From positions 62,001 to 126,000 of the forward strand of contig NZ_JABBGI010000009.1 in NCBI RefSeq assembly GCF_012927325.1: a stretch of 64,000 bases of DNA, given 5' to 3'. Positions 1 through 8,623 of this stretch are shown in pieces. Below the pieces are notes generated by a model that was given only the letters and a program-made list of their open reading frames with translations, did not search any database and was not told the DNA's origin. Origin of the DNA: Chryseobacterium antibioticum. Lineage in GTDB: Bacteria > Bacteroidota > Bacteroidia > Flavobacteriales > Weeksellaceae. The first letter of the stretch is position 1. Each line of letters opens with the position of its first letter. The position numbers and the translations under genes were made by a program.

Positions 1-1
1 A

Positions 2-2077
2 TATTATAATGGTAAACCTACATTGGAAGGCAACAATTTTCAAATTTATTCGGATGAGCCGGTATTCGGAGGAAGCATAGAGGAAGTAGTTGTCTATAAA
101 AGCAGGTTTAGCCAAATGATCGGAGGAATTGATGTTGTTCTTTTTGCGAGTAAAAACGGAGCATTTCTTCTTCAGCGTTATATGGAAGCGCTGCCAAGCA
201 GTAAACAGTTGATCCTTTTTCTGGAAATTAATGATGAATATAATTACAGTACCGTAATGCGTGTTGTAGCAGGAGCATATCTTACGAAAAATCAAGATAA
301 ATCATTTGACGACATACTTACTTTTACAAGAAAGCATGAAGTTAGCGTTCCTCCAAAGGCACTTGAAGATCTTATAAAAAATGGGATATATAGAAACAAA
401 GTTAGTTTCATTAGCTGGTTTCTGGGGCTGAAAGACGCCAGTGTAGGACAAATATTTACCTTTTTTAAGCAGGAAATATTAGAAGGAGCTGCAAGCTTTT
501 TTATTGAAGGTATTGCAGATAACATTACTAAGTTGAGAATTTCAGAAAATGGATGGAATCCACATATGAAAGAAGGGGAATACAATCCTGCTTTTATCCC
601 TGCTACACTTTATGAAGAGCTTAAAAAGTTTTATGAACATGAAGACTCCGGTAATCCATACGAAAATTTGGAAGGCCAAAAGAAGATCAATTCTAAAATA
701 GTTAAAACCCTATTTGAGAGAATAAGCGGAGTTAAGGCGGATTTTAATAATCTTTTGAGTAATGCAGAGAATTTCTTTCCTGCTTTTATCTTTAAAAAAA
801 TAAAACAATCTTTAAACCTGTTTTTTGGACAGATAGATAAAATAGAGCAATTTCTTGTTGATCCTATCACGGGAATGCAGCATATAATCTATAGAAGCCA
901 CCAGATAGTCAATGCTTTTCTTTGTGGAATTTACAACAGTCTGATTGATATTGTTGCCGGGATTTTTTCCATCATCGGTTTTATTTTTAAAGCTGTGGCT
1001 GCAATGGATAAAGTAAATGACCGTAAAGTTGAATATGGTGAGATGTTTCTTGAGCTGATGGAAGATCTGATGGAAGGGATGATCAGGTTTGACTATACAG
1101 AGTTTTTTAAGCAGTGCATTACATTTCAGATAAGAACAGTTATCCGTCTTGTGAAGTGGGTTGATACAAAAGTGTCTCAGCTTACCTTAGAAAAAGCAGC
1201 ATATTATTATGGTTATATCATTGGAATTATCATAGATCTTATTGTTGAAACCCTCCTCACTGGCGGGGCAGCAGCTGTAGCAAAGCTAGCCAGAACAGTA
1301 GAAAGCTTTATCCTGAATCCTTTGGAAAAAATATCAAAAGCGATTACACAGGCAGGAAATTTTATGACAAGGATTATGGAGTTTATCAGTATGATCCTTC
1401 GTGAATTTAAAAAGGGGACAAAAGAAATTTTTGCTAAATTGGAGAAAATTTTAGACGAAGTTTTTGGTTTTGGAGATGAAGTTGCCGATCATGCTTTGAC
1501 TCCTGCGGAGAGAAGGGTGAAGGAGAATCAGCGGAAGATTCAGGAAAAGTTGGCAAGAAAAAAAAATGGAGGCTTTCTTCCTGGTGATGATGAAGAAATT
1601 TTCAGGAAGGCCCAAAAAGGTTCTGGAGGAGGAGAAAGGTATAGGAGGAGTACTTTAAGACAAATTGCAAAAGAAATCGAAAAAAGATATTCTGATATTG
1701 GATTAAAAGTTGAAATTGTTACCAAAAGTAGTCATCCAGAAAGATATAGAAGATGGACCAATTATCCAAACGATATTTTGGCAAGTTGTAGAACACATGA
1801 AATCCCTCCTATAATGTTTCTTAGAGCTGATGCAACTGAACTTACCATACAGCACGAAATGTGGCATATGGATGATTTTAAAAAATTTGGTTTTGAAGCA
1901 TTTCATAGTATACCAAATTGGAGATTAGAAGAACTGGTCTGGGAAAGAGTTTGGAAACAAAAATACCGTTGGACAAAACAGGAATTAATTGATTCATATA
2001 AGTATTACAGAGATGAATGTTTAAGACAAGGAGCTGAGCCAAAAATTATAGACGAATTAGAACAATTATTAAAATAG
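2..2077 (+). CDS. Polymorphic toxin with C-terminal zincin metallopeptidase domain (5' partial)
   Basis: The frame is open to the left edge (first whole codon at 2), so the N-terminus is missing. The ~690 visible residues fall into a long body with hydrophobic stretches (about 945-1020 and 1200-1290) and a charged linker near 1495-1640 (ALTPAERRVKENQRK, then a Gly-rich GSGGGERYRR). The C-terminal ~140 residues carry HEMWH at 1853-1867, a perfect HExxH zinc motif. Glu residues downstream (RLEELVWERVW) could supply the third ligand. A variable enzymatic tip on a long carrier, followed 6 bases later by a small acidic gene, is the usual polymorphic toxin-immunity arrangement. The tip resembles the metallopeptidase toxins described in such systems. 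The delivery route (T6SS, T9SS or other) cannot be told because the N-terminus is outside the window. The substrate is unknown. Confidence 0.75.
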   Translation, partial: YYNGKPTLEGNNFQIYSDEPVFGGSIEEVVVYKSRFSQMIGGIDVVLFASKNGAFLLQRYMEALPSSKQLILFLEINDEYNYSTVMRVVAGAYLTKNQDKSFDDILTFTRKHEVSVPPKALEDLIKNGIYRNKVSFISWFLGLKDASVGQIFTFFKQEILEGAASFFIEGIADNITKLRISENGWNPHMKEGEYNPAFIPATLYEELKKFYEHEDSGNPYENLEGQKKINSKIVKTLFERISGVKADFNNLLSNAENFFPAFIFKKIKQSLNLFFGQIDKIEQFLVDPITGMQHIIYRSHQIVNAFLCGIYNSLIDIVAGIFSIIGFIFKAVAAMDKVNDRKVEYGEMFLELMEDLMEGMIRFDYTEFFKQCITFQIRTVIRLVKWVDTKVSQLTLEKAAYYYGYIIGIIIDLIVETLLTGGAAAVAKLARTVESFILNPLEKISKAITQAGNFMTRIMEFISMILREFKKGTKEIFAKLEKILDEVFGFGDEVADHALTPAERRVKENQRKIQEKLARKKNGGFLPGDDEEIFRKAQKGSGGGERYRRSTLRQIAKEIEKRYSDIGLKVEIVTKSSHPERYRRWTNYPNDILASCRTHEIPPIMFLRADATELTIQHEMWHMDDFKKFGFEAFHSIPNWRLEELVWERVWKQKYRWTKQELIDSYKYYRDECLRQGAEPKIIDELEQLLK

Positions 2078-2083
2078 AAAACT

Positions 2084-2392
2084 ATGAATTTAACAGAAGA
2101 AGAGGCATTAGCTTTGGGGATAAAAGTAATGTCTGATATAAATTTTAATTATGATAATAATGTTAAAGTTGATGCTAGATATTTAGAAAAAGGAAAATAT
2201 TATGACTTTAATTGCTGGCTGTTGAGTTTTCCATATGGTTTTGAGGATTTTGATAGATATATTTATGGAAATTTAATGATTGATGATGATACTGGAGTAG
2301 TTAAAAAAAGTATATCTATACGCAATGGTTCTATCACTATTGACTACAATGAAGAAAAAGATAAATATTTTATTATAGAAAAAAGACCATAA
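2084..2392 (+). CDS. Probable immunity protein for the upstream metallopeptidase toxin
   Basis: A 102-residue soluble acidic protein with no signal peptide or membrane segment, starting 6 bases after the toxin stop. It is rich in Asp, Tyr, Phe and Asn and more AT-rich than the housekeeping genes that follow, like the toxin tip. Size, position and composition fit a cognate immunity protein that binds the toxin domain in the cytoplasm. I do not recognise a specific immunity family, so the role rests on context. It is followed by non-coding DNA and two terminators, so the toxin and this gene form the end of a transcription unit. Confidence 0.6.
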   Translation: MNLTEEEALALGIKVMSDINFNYDNNVKVDARYLEKGKYYDFNCWLLSFPYGFEDFDRYIYGNLMIDDDTGVVKKSISIRNGSITIDYNEEKDKYFIIEKRP

Positions 2393-2599
2393 ACTTCAAT
2401 TTCTTATTATTAACGTGTAAGTTTAAAAAAGAGAATGAAAGAAGCTTGTAGAAGATTTCCCTTGGGAGGAATTTCAACGGAAGAGAATTTTATTTTAGTT
2501 TATGAAAAACTATCCGTTTTTCGAACTTTTCCTCTTTTGTCTCTGAGCAAGCCTTGAGGAATTCTTTAGATTAAATTTAAAAATTATTCTTGATAATTT

Positions 2600-2630
2600 A
2601 AACCGCTTCTTCTGAGGCGGTTTTTCTTTT
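2600..2630 (+). terminator. Rho-independent terminator after toxin-immunity genes
   Basis: Inverted repeat aaaccgc / gcggttt (2600-2606 and 2617-2623) with a 10-base loop, followed by a T-rich run. It lies about 210 bases after the immunity gene. Confidence 0.75.
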
Positions 2631-2665
2631 TAAACTAGAAAAATTTTAGATGTTCAACAGTACCA

Positions 2666-2697
2666 AACCAGCGTGAAACCCACGCTGGTTTTTTATT
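2666..2697 (+). terminator. Second rho-independent terminator
   Basis: A perfect 10-bp stem aaccagcgtg / cacgctggtt (2666-2675 and 2681-2690) with loop aaacc, followed by tttttatttt. It stands 36 bases after the previous terminator. Confidence 0.8.
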
Positions 2698-2854
2698 TTC
2701 CAAAAATAAATAGTGAAATTTTATTCACATGAAATCAATCAGTTACATAAAAATTATTCCTTTTTTTCAGAATTCCACGCAAGATTTTCTAAAAAACGGA
2801 TTTTATAGATGAGTACTCAATACAATTAATGTTTAATGTTAAAAAAATAATGAA

Positions 2855-3433
2855 ATGAAGAATTTAATAGTACTTAAGGTGATTACCGCCGTTTTGATCA
2901 TATCCATCATCTTCTCCCTGTTCTCATGCATGAATGAGGACAGGATAGAAGTACCACCGGTAAAGCTGGAAGATGTGAACGGAAATTATAAAGGAAGGCT
3001 GATCACGATGCAGGGAGAGTTTAGGGCTGAGAAAATTGTAGACTTTAAAATAAAAAAAGATACCCTTACATTTCCGGAGTTTCCCATCAAAGAAATTGTA
3101 ATGGCAGTGGTGAAAGACCCTGTAAAAACACAGAATGCTTTGGCAGCAATGGGAAAAGTGAAATATAATCTCCAATATACATCAGTATTAAATGCAGATA
3201 AAAATTGGGTAGAACTCACTTTTGTCCCAAAAGAACTGGAACTGCAGATCCCTGTAGACGGAGTAAATAAAAAAACAGTGGTTACACTGGTGGCAAAACA
3301 GAAAGGATACTTTGCAGGATTAGACCATACGCTGAGATTTGCGCTGGCAGCAGAAAAGATTACAGTAGACGGTACGGTTCTAAGTCCTTTCGAAATTATT
3401 TATTATAATTTCCCCTACTGTATAAAGAATTAA
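2855..3433 (+). CDS. Lipoprotein resembling the DUF4840 family
   Basis: A 192-residue protein with a lipoprotein signal: hydrophobic stretch at residues 5-22 ending in the lipobox LFSC, lipidated Cys25. The mature part is beta-rich, with a DVNGNYKG motif near the N-terminus, and ends in YYNFPYCIKN. The overall pattern resembles DUF4840 lipoproteins of Bacteroidota, but this is from memory and the function of that family is unknown. It appears monocistronic: terminators lie upstream, and a ~95-base gap separates it from the sigma factor downstream. Confidence 0.6.
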   Translation: MKNLIVLKVITAVLIISIIFSLFSCMNEDRIEVPPVKLEDVNGNYKGRLITMQGEFRAEKIVDFKIKKDTLTFPEFPIKEIVMAVVKDPVKTQNALAAMGKVKYNLQYTSVLNADKNWVELTFVPKELELQIPVDGVNKKTVVTLVAKQKGYFAGLDHTLRFALAAEKITVDGTVLSPFEIIYYNFPYCIKN

Positions 3434-3528
3434 TTGATAGATAATAGAACAATAGATTGTGTTTTGCCCGGATGCAGTCTATTTTTGCTTTAAAATTTTA
3501 ACCGGTCACATTAAACCGGATCTCATTC

Positions 3529-4095
3529 ATGGAAGAAAACAAAGAGCAGATTTTGATAAGACGCCTTCTCACGAAGGAAGAAGCTGCCTGGAAAGAACTT
3601 TTCGGAACCTATTCCGGAAACCTTGCCGGAGTCTGCGCTCGTTATATTCCGGGAAAAGATGACGTTCACGATGTTCTTCAGAACAGCTTTATCAAAATGT
3701 TCCGGTCCATAGAAACATTTGAATACCGGGGCAGCGGCTCCTTGAAAGCCTGGTTGATCAGGATCACAGTCAATGAAGCTTTAAAACATATAAAACAGCA
3801 TTCCGGGATGACAACAGATATGGATTTGGCCGAATTTCCTGATATCCCCAATGATGAAGAACCTGATCTTGAGGAAATTCCACAGGCTGCTATTATGAAA
3901 CTCATACAGTCGCTTCCTGATGGGTACCGGACAGTTTTTAACCTGTTTGTATTTGAGAAAAAAAGTCACAAAGAGATTGCCGGACTTTTAGGAATAGCAG
4001 AGAACTCTTCCGCCTCTCAGTTTCACAGGGCAAAAGGATTGCTGGTTCAGAAAATTAAAGAATTTAAAATGTCAAAAAAAGCACAATATGAATAA
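3529..4095 (+). CDS. ECF-type RNA polymerase sigma factor
   Basis: A 188-residue sigma-70 family member with only regions 2 and 4, as in extracytoplasmic-function sigma factors. Region 2 spans about residues 22-90, including the DDVHDVLQNSFIKMFRSI helix and the GSLKAWLIRITVNEAL segment. An acidic linker (~98-118) follows, then region 4 (~121-173) with LPDGYRTVFNLFVFE and the helix-turn-helix HKEIAGLLGIAENSSASQ. It would direct RNA polymerase to a small regulon. The stop overlaps the start of the next gene by 8 bases, implying translational coupling. The downstream protein is the likely membrane regulator. Confidence 0.92.
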   Translation: MEENKEQILIRRLLTKEEAAWKELFGTYSGNLAGVCARYIPGKDDVHDVLQNSFIKMFRSIETFEYRGSGSLKAWLIRITVNEALKHIKQHSGMTTDMDLAEFPDIPNDEEPDLEEIPQAAIMKLIQSLPDGYRTVFNLFVFEKKSHKEIAGLLGIAENSSASQFHRAKGLLVQKIKEFKMSKKAQYE

Positions 4096-5482
4096 TCAGT
4101 GGCTCAATGACCTGCACAGGAAAATGGAAGACCACGAAGAGGATATTCCGGATGGGGTGTGGGAAGATATTAAAGATGAACTTTTTTCTGAAGAAGAAGA
4201 AAAGGGAATTGCCGGAGCTATGATGCTGGGAACTGATGATGATAAAAAAGATATAACCCGTCCTGCCAACGGTAGAAGGTCCATATTATACCATGTAGGA
4301 GGAATTGCTGCAGCTCTTGCTATCCTGTTCTTTACCGGAAAGCTACTGCTGGAAATGAATGGAGAGAAAATAGGTTCACATATCGCAAAAAAGTCTGAAA
4401 ATGCAGGTGATCGCAATGAGAAAGGAAGAAAAATCACCGAACCTGTAAGCATTGATACAAGGGATAAGATCAACACCGATGCTAATGAAAAATATAGCGG
4501 TGTAGGAAATAGAGTCCCAGATAAAATTAGCATTGATAAAGTTTTACAAAATAGGATTAATAAAGAAATCAATCGAACCAACCTTTTATTGGAATCAATA
4601 GGAAGACAAGAAATTTTAGCTCCTTTAACGGCAGGAAATCTGCCTGACCACAGTTCTTCTTCTGGTAATGAAAATTCAGTGTTAAAAGAGCAAAAAGAAG
4701 TTGAAGAAATTTTTAATCAAACTGAAAACGAGCTCCATGAAAAGCTGGCTGATACCAACCAACCTAAAATTCCCGGCCATCAGCAAAAAAAATGGATGCT
4801 GAGCATGCTTACAGGAAATGTTTCCTCAAATTCTTCCGAACAGAAGTTTCCGGGTTATGCTTCAATGAGTGGAAGCCCGATGGCTTTTAGTGACGTATGG
4901 ATATCCGGTACAGAAAACGATCCCCTTACAAACTTATTGTTAGCCAATCAGAGCAAAGAAGTTGAAGCCAGAATCAGACATAAAATTCCTGTCACCATTG
5001 GATTATCCATGTATTATAATCTCGGAAAAAGATGGGGAATTGGCACAGGCGTCAACTATACAAAACTTACATCAGAATTGCACTCAGGAAGCAATTCGAA
5101 CTATATAAAAGGAGAACAAAGTGTCCATTATATAGGAATTCCCGTACAGGTAAATTATAAAGTAATTCAGAAAGGACGTTTTACAGGATATGTGACTGGT
5201 GGAGTCGTGGTAGAAAAAGCAGTGACAGGAAAGCTGAAGACAAAATATATTGTCAATGATGAGGTCCAGGAAACCCAGGAAGAACGTATTGATGTCAAAC
5301 CTGTGCAGTTCTCCGTCAACTCGGCCGTTGGGCTGCAGGTAAAAATTATCGATAAGCTCGGAATTTATGCAGAACCGGGAATAGGATACCACTTCAAGAA
5401 TGACGGTCAGCTCAATACTATTTATAAAGAAAAACCTTTAAACTTTAATATGAAGTTCGGGATCAGGGTGTTGCTGGATTGA
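4088..5482 (+). CDS. Membrane-anchored putative anti-sigma/outer-membrane beta-barrel fusion
   Basis: A 464-residue protein without an N-terminal signal peptide. Residues 1-65 are acidic and presumably cytoplasmic (MNNQWLNDLHRKMED..., WEDIKDEL). One transmembrane helix lies at ~66-88 (ILYHVGGIAAALAILFF). A long hydrophilic region, presumably periplasmic, covers ~89-295. The C-terminal ~165 residues alternate polar and hydrophobic positions like the small outer-membrane beta-barrels of flavobacteria (TIGLSMYYNLGKRWGIGTGVNYTK, GIYAEPGIGYHF), ending in MKFGIRVLLD. The 8-base overlap with the ECF sigma gene suggests that the cytoplasmic head holds or releases that sigma factor. Proteins of this layout are common beside sigma factors in this phylum. 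The anti-sigma function is inferred. Confidence 0.7.
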   Translation: MNNQWLNDLHRKMEDHEEDIPDGVWEDIKDELFSEEEEKGIAGAMMLGTDDDKKDITRPANGRRSILYHVGGIAAALAILFFTGKLLLEMNGEKIGSHIAKKSENAGDRNEKGRKITEPVSIDTRDKINTDANEKYSGVGNRVPDKISIDKVLQNRINKEINRTNLLLESIGRQEILAPLTAGNLPDHSSSSGNENSVLKEQKEVEEIFNQTENELHEKLADTNQPKIPGHQQKKWMLSMLTGNVSSNSSEQKFPGYASMSGSPMAFSDVWISGTENDPLTNLLLANQSKEVEARIRHKIPVTIGLSMYYNLGKRWGIGTGVNYTKLTSELHSGSNSNYIKGEQSVHYIGIPVQVNYKVIQKGRFTGYVTGGVVVEKAVTGKLKTKYIVNDEVQETQEERIDVKPVQFSVNSAVGLQVKIIDKLGIYAEPGIGYHFKNDGQLNTIYKEKPLNFNMKFGIRVLLD

Positions 5483-5524
5483 CAGCCCTAAAAAAGACTA
5501 AACCAAACCATTAAATATTTAAAT

Positions 5525-6484
5525 ATGAAAACCAAACTGATTTTTTTGGCTTTATTATTCATGACTATTCTGAATATAAAAGCACAGTGTAATCCAACCA
5601 TTACCAGCCCTAGGCTTGGTGTAAAATTTCCCGACAAGGTTGTGTTCTGTAATACCGAGACGGAGACCCTTTCCACCCAGGCATTCGGAAGTTACCAATG
5701 GTACAAACAGGAATGGACCTGGCAGACCCCGAATACCAATCCTTGGACCGCAATTCCCGGGGCAACCTCACAAACGCTGACCATCAACGGGAATGATGAC
5801 CAGCTTTATTACTTCAAAGTTCAGGTCATAGACGGTGACTGTACGGCAGAAAGTTCCGCTATTATGGCCGATGGATTTGCTTATGCACTTCCTGCGATGA
5901 TGAGCACTTTTACCCCCGGAACTTATCAGGATCTGGGAGAAGGAGAATATAACGTCTGTGCAGGAGCATCTGTAAAATTTGATGATGTATTTCCGGATCT
6001 TTATGGCAACCATACCTGGTATAAATGTATTCCTGGCAGTTTGCCTCCTTCAGTGGATCCATGCGAAATTAGCGGGGCAAACGGAGATACTTATATCGCA
6101 ACAGGTTCAGGAGTATATGGATTTTATGCCTGCACCGAATACTGTCCCGATCAGTGTGAATTTTTAGGAGATGGAAGCTTTGTCAAACTGAATTTCGGAA
6201 ACTTTGAATTCTGTAGTCTGGCAACAGACGAAACAAAACGTAAGGAATCCAGTCTGAAAATATATCCCAATCCTACCTCACAGTTTCTTTATATTGGGAA
6301 AGAATCTGATAAAACCTACAAAGAGATTTCCATTATCGATATGTCCGGAAAAGTAGTCCTGCAAAAGAGCGGTCACCACTTTAATGAGCCTATTGATGTG
6401 AGCCTACTGGTCATAGGAAATTATATCATCCTGTCCAAAGACTCTGAAGGAAATTCTTACAAGAATAAATTCATAAAAAAGTAA
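5525..6484 (+). CDS. Secreted protein with Ig-like modules and T9SS type A sorting domain
   Basis: A 319-residue protein with a signal peptide (~1-20, ending NIKAQ). Two Ig/PKD-like beta-sandwich modules follow, with paired Cys and core Trp residues (SYQWYKQEW; NHTWYKCIPG). The C-terminal ~80 residues form a type A sorting domain: KIYPNPTSQFLYI, then ISIIDMSGKVVLQKSG, a short LLVIGNYII segment and a Lys-rich end. T9SS exports such cargo and removes the domain at the surface. It starts 42 bases after the barrel gene and is followed by a terminator, so it is likely the last gene of the sigma-factor operon. No catalytic motif is visible; an adhesive or structural role is plausible. Confidence 0.8.
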   Translation: MKTKLIFLALLFMTILNIKAQCNPTITSPRLGVKFPDKVVFCNTETETLSTQAFGSYQWYKQEWTWQTPNTNPWTAIPGATSQTLTINGNDDQLYYFKVQVIDGDCTAESSAIMADGFAYALPAMMSTFTPGTYQDLGEGEYNVCAGASVKFDDVFPDLYGNHTWYKCIPGSLPPSVDPCEISGANGDTYIATGSGVYGFYACTEYCPDQCEFLGDGSFVKLNFGNFEFCSLATDETKRKESSLKIYPNPTSQFLYIGKESDKTYKEISIIDMSGKVVLQKSGHHFNEPIDVSLLVIGNYIILSKDSEGNSYKNKFIKK

Positions 6485-6523
6485 ATAGATACATCCTTAG
6501 TTAGTTTTTTTTAATCCTGATAA

Positions 6524-6562
6524 GCCGGTATAGAGACAGTCTGTACCGGTTTGTCTTTTTTA
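6524..6562 (+). terminator. Terminator of the sigma-factor operon
   Basis: Inverted repeat ccggta / taccgg (6525-6530 and 6544-6549) with a 13-base loop, followed by a T-rich tail (tttgtctttttt). Confidence 0.75.
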
Positions 6563-6664
6563 GGTATATTTTTTTTAAAATCGATTCAGAAGTAGAATTC
6601 TGTTAATTTGAAGACTGATTTTTTGAAATAATATATTATTTATTTTTACAAAAACACACAGATC

Positions 6665-8200
6665 ATGTTAGTTAAAATTTATGGAAGTGCCATCCATGGA
6701 GTTGCGGCACAGACCATTACCATTGAGGTAAATGTAGACACGGGTGGAGTAGGCTATCACCTGGTTGGGCTTCCCGATAATGCCATCAAAGAAAGCAGTT
6801 ACAGGATATCCGCTGCATTGAAGAATGTTGGCTACAAAATTCCGGGTAAGAAAATCACCATTAATATGGCCCCAGCAGATCTTCGGAAGGAAGGGGCGGC
6901 TTATGACCTCAGTATTGCTATAGGTATTCTCGCTGCTTCAGATCAGATCCTTGCCGAAAATATTCATGACTATGTTATTATGGGGGAGCTTTCTCTTGAT
7001 GGAAGTTTACAGCCTATAAAAGGAGTGTTGCCTATTGCTATTCAGGCGAGGGAAGAAGGTTTTAAAGGAATTATACTCCCTATGCAGAATACCCGTGAAG
7101 CGGCCATTGTAGATAGTCTGGAAGTCTACGGTATAGAAAATATTAAAGAAGTCATTGATTTTTTTAACGAAGGAAAACCCATCGAAAGAGTCGTACTGGA
7201 TACAAGAAAAGAATTTCAGGAAAAAATGAATGACTTTCCATTTGATTTTTCTGAAGTTAAAGGTCAGGAAACAGCCAAAAGAGCAATGGAAATAGCTGCT
7301 GCCGGCGGACACAATATTATCCTGATTGGTCCTCCGGGAAGTGGGAAAACAATGCTTGCCAAAAGAATTCCCGGTATTCTACCTCCTTTAACCTTAAAAG
7401 AAGCTCTGGAAACCACAAAGATCCATTCTGTAGCCGGTAAAATGGGAGCAGAAACTTCCCTCATGACCGTTCGCCCATTTAGATCGCCCCACCATACCAT
7501 TTCAGATGTTGCATTGGTAGGTGGTGGAAGTTATCCCCAACCCGGAGAAATCTCTCTTGCCCACAACGGTGTTTTGTTTCTGGATGAAATGCCCGAGTTT
7601 AAGAGAACGGTTTTAGAAGTCATGAGACAGCCTCTTGAAGACCGTGAAGTCACAATTTCCCGAGCCCGATTTACCGTAAACTATCCTGCAAGCTTCATGT
7701 TGGTAGCCTCTATGAATCCCAGCCCGAGTGGTTTTTTTCCGGACGATCCGGGGAATACCTCATCCGTTTATGAAATGCAGCGTTATATGAGTAAACTTTC
7801 GGGTCCTTTGCTAGACAGGATCGATATTCATATTGAAGTACAGAAAGTGGAATTCGAACAGTTAACCGAAAAAAGGAAAGGGGAGAAGAGTGTAGAGATC
7901 AGAGAACGTGTACTGAAGGCACGCAGTATTCAGAATGATAGATACAAAAACCTTGCAATCAGTTATAATGCACAAATGGGGCCTAAAGAAATCGAAGCAT
8001 TCTGCAGCCTCGATGAAGTATCATTTAACCTTATCAAACAGGCTATGGAGAAGCTGAATCTTTCTGCCAGAGCATATGACCGTATCCTGAAAGTAGCAAG
8101 AACAGCAGCCGATCTCGAAGGATCTGTACCTATACTTTCCCAGCATATTTCGGAAGCCATACAGTACAGAAGTTTAGACCGTGGGTTTTGGAATGTATAA
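6665..8200 (+). CDS. comM: YifB/ComM family AAA+ ATPase (Mg-chelatase-like)
   Basis: A 511-residue protein, full length for the family. The N-terminal ~190 residues are the Lon-protease-like ChlI fold (GLPDNAIKESSYRISAAL, INMAPADLRKEGAAYDL). The AAA+ core follows, with Walker A GPPGSGKTML at residues 222-231, RPFRSPHHT, the Walker B-type segment NGVLFLDEMPEF and the sensor stretch VASMNPSPSG. The C-terminal Mg_chelatase_C domain contains LSARAYDRILKVARTAADL. ComM-type proteins are helicases that extend branch migration of incoming DNA during natural transformation. dprA, another transformation gene, lies at 37.9 kb, but the two are not linked. It is monocistronic. Confidence 0.93.
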   Translation: MLVKIYGSAIHGVAAQTITIEVNVDTGGVGYHLVGLPDNAIKESSYRISAALKNVGYKIPGKKITINMAPADLRKEGAAYDLSIAIGILAASDQILAENIHDYVIMGELSLDGSLQPIKGVLPIAIQAREEGFKGIILPMQNTREAAIVDSLEVYGIENIKEVIDFFNEGKPIERVVLDTRKEFQEKMNDFPFDFSEVKGQETAKRAMEIAAAGGHNIILIGPPGSGKTMLAKRIPGILPPLTLKEALETTKIHSVAGKMGAETSLMTVRPFRSPHHTISDVALVGGGSYPQPGEISLAHNGVLFLDEMPEFKRTVLEVMRQPLEDREVTISRARFTVNYPASFMLVASMNPSPSGFFPDDPGNTSSVYEMQRYMSKLSGPLLDRIDIHIEVQKVEFEQLTEKRKGEKSVEIRERVLKARSIQNDRYKNLAISYNAQMGPKEIEAFCSLDEVSFNLIKQAMEKLNLSARAYDRILKVARTAADLEGSVPILSQHISEAIQYRSLDRGFWNV

Positions 8201-8623
8201 TTCAGAAACACTCAGTATCTTGGCAGAAAATTTTAAATTCTTCTTATTTGATATGGTATAATAGGCTGGATTCAGTTTTGTTTAATTTTGATTTTAAGCC
8301 AATTAAATGTTTCATATCTGTTTATGCCGATAAACACGGGTGTTGTGGTTTTAATTCTCTTTTTCGGGATAAAATTCACTGTATTTCATCTTTTGTATAA
8401 AATATTATGTTAAATTTGATTACTAGATTTTAGAAAATATTATTATGAAAGAACAATTAATGAACAGCACTTAGGGATGCCGTTGGTTCAATGTTATTGA
8501 AGAATTAATCAAATTCTTTGCCGGTTGAGTTGTTATAGACTGTTTTTAAGCATGTCTACTGTTCTGTGCTACATATACAGATCATATATGTTACCCTAAT
8601 CATCAACCAAAATAAAAACTAAT
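8201..8623. other. Intergenic region, 423 bp, long leader of the NRPS-like gene
   Basis: There is no convincing gene; the frame at 8188-8400 overlaps the comM stop and has no domain or leader. A TAAATTTG element matching the Bacteroidota -7 consensus sits at 8411-8418, with TTTG at 8392-8395 (15-base spacing, shorter than usual). If used, it would leave a leader of about 200 bases. No clear terminator was found after comM. Confidence 0.4.

Larger units (their letters stand above)
2393..2854. other. Intergenic region, 462 bp, no convincing gene
   Basis: The segment between the immunity gene and the next lipoprotein holds two strong hairpin terminators (2600-2630 and 2666-2697). The first ~200 bases contain only a 40-codon frame from ATG 2435 (MKEACRRFPLGG...), with no recognisable domain. 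This may be decayed coding sequence at the end of a toxin locus or chance. The last ~150 bases are AT-rich leader for the gene at 2855. Confidence 0.5.

Noticed and set aside
4096..4581. 161-codon minus-strand frame over the anti-sigma/barrel gene
   Set aside because: Ser/Leu/Ile-rich shadow of an acidic Lys-rich coding region; no domain.
6523..6664. tRNA or small RNA genes in intergenic gaps
   Set aside because: I looked for cloverleaf-type stems and GTTCRA loops in the gaps and saw only terminator hairpins.
8188..8400. 70-codon frame after comM
   Set aside because: Starts inside comM and has no signal, domain or start context; composition like non-coding DNA.
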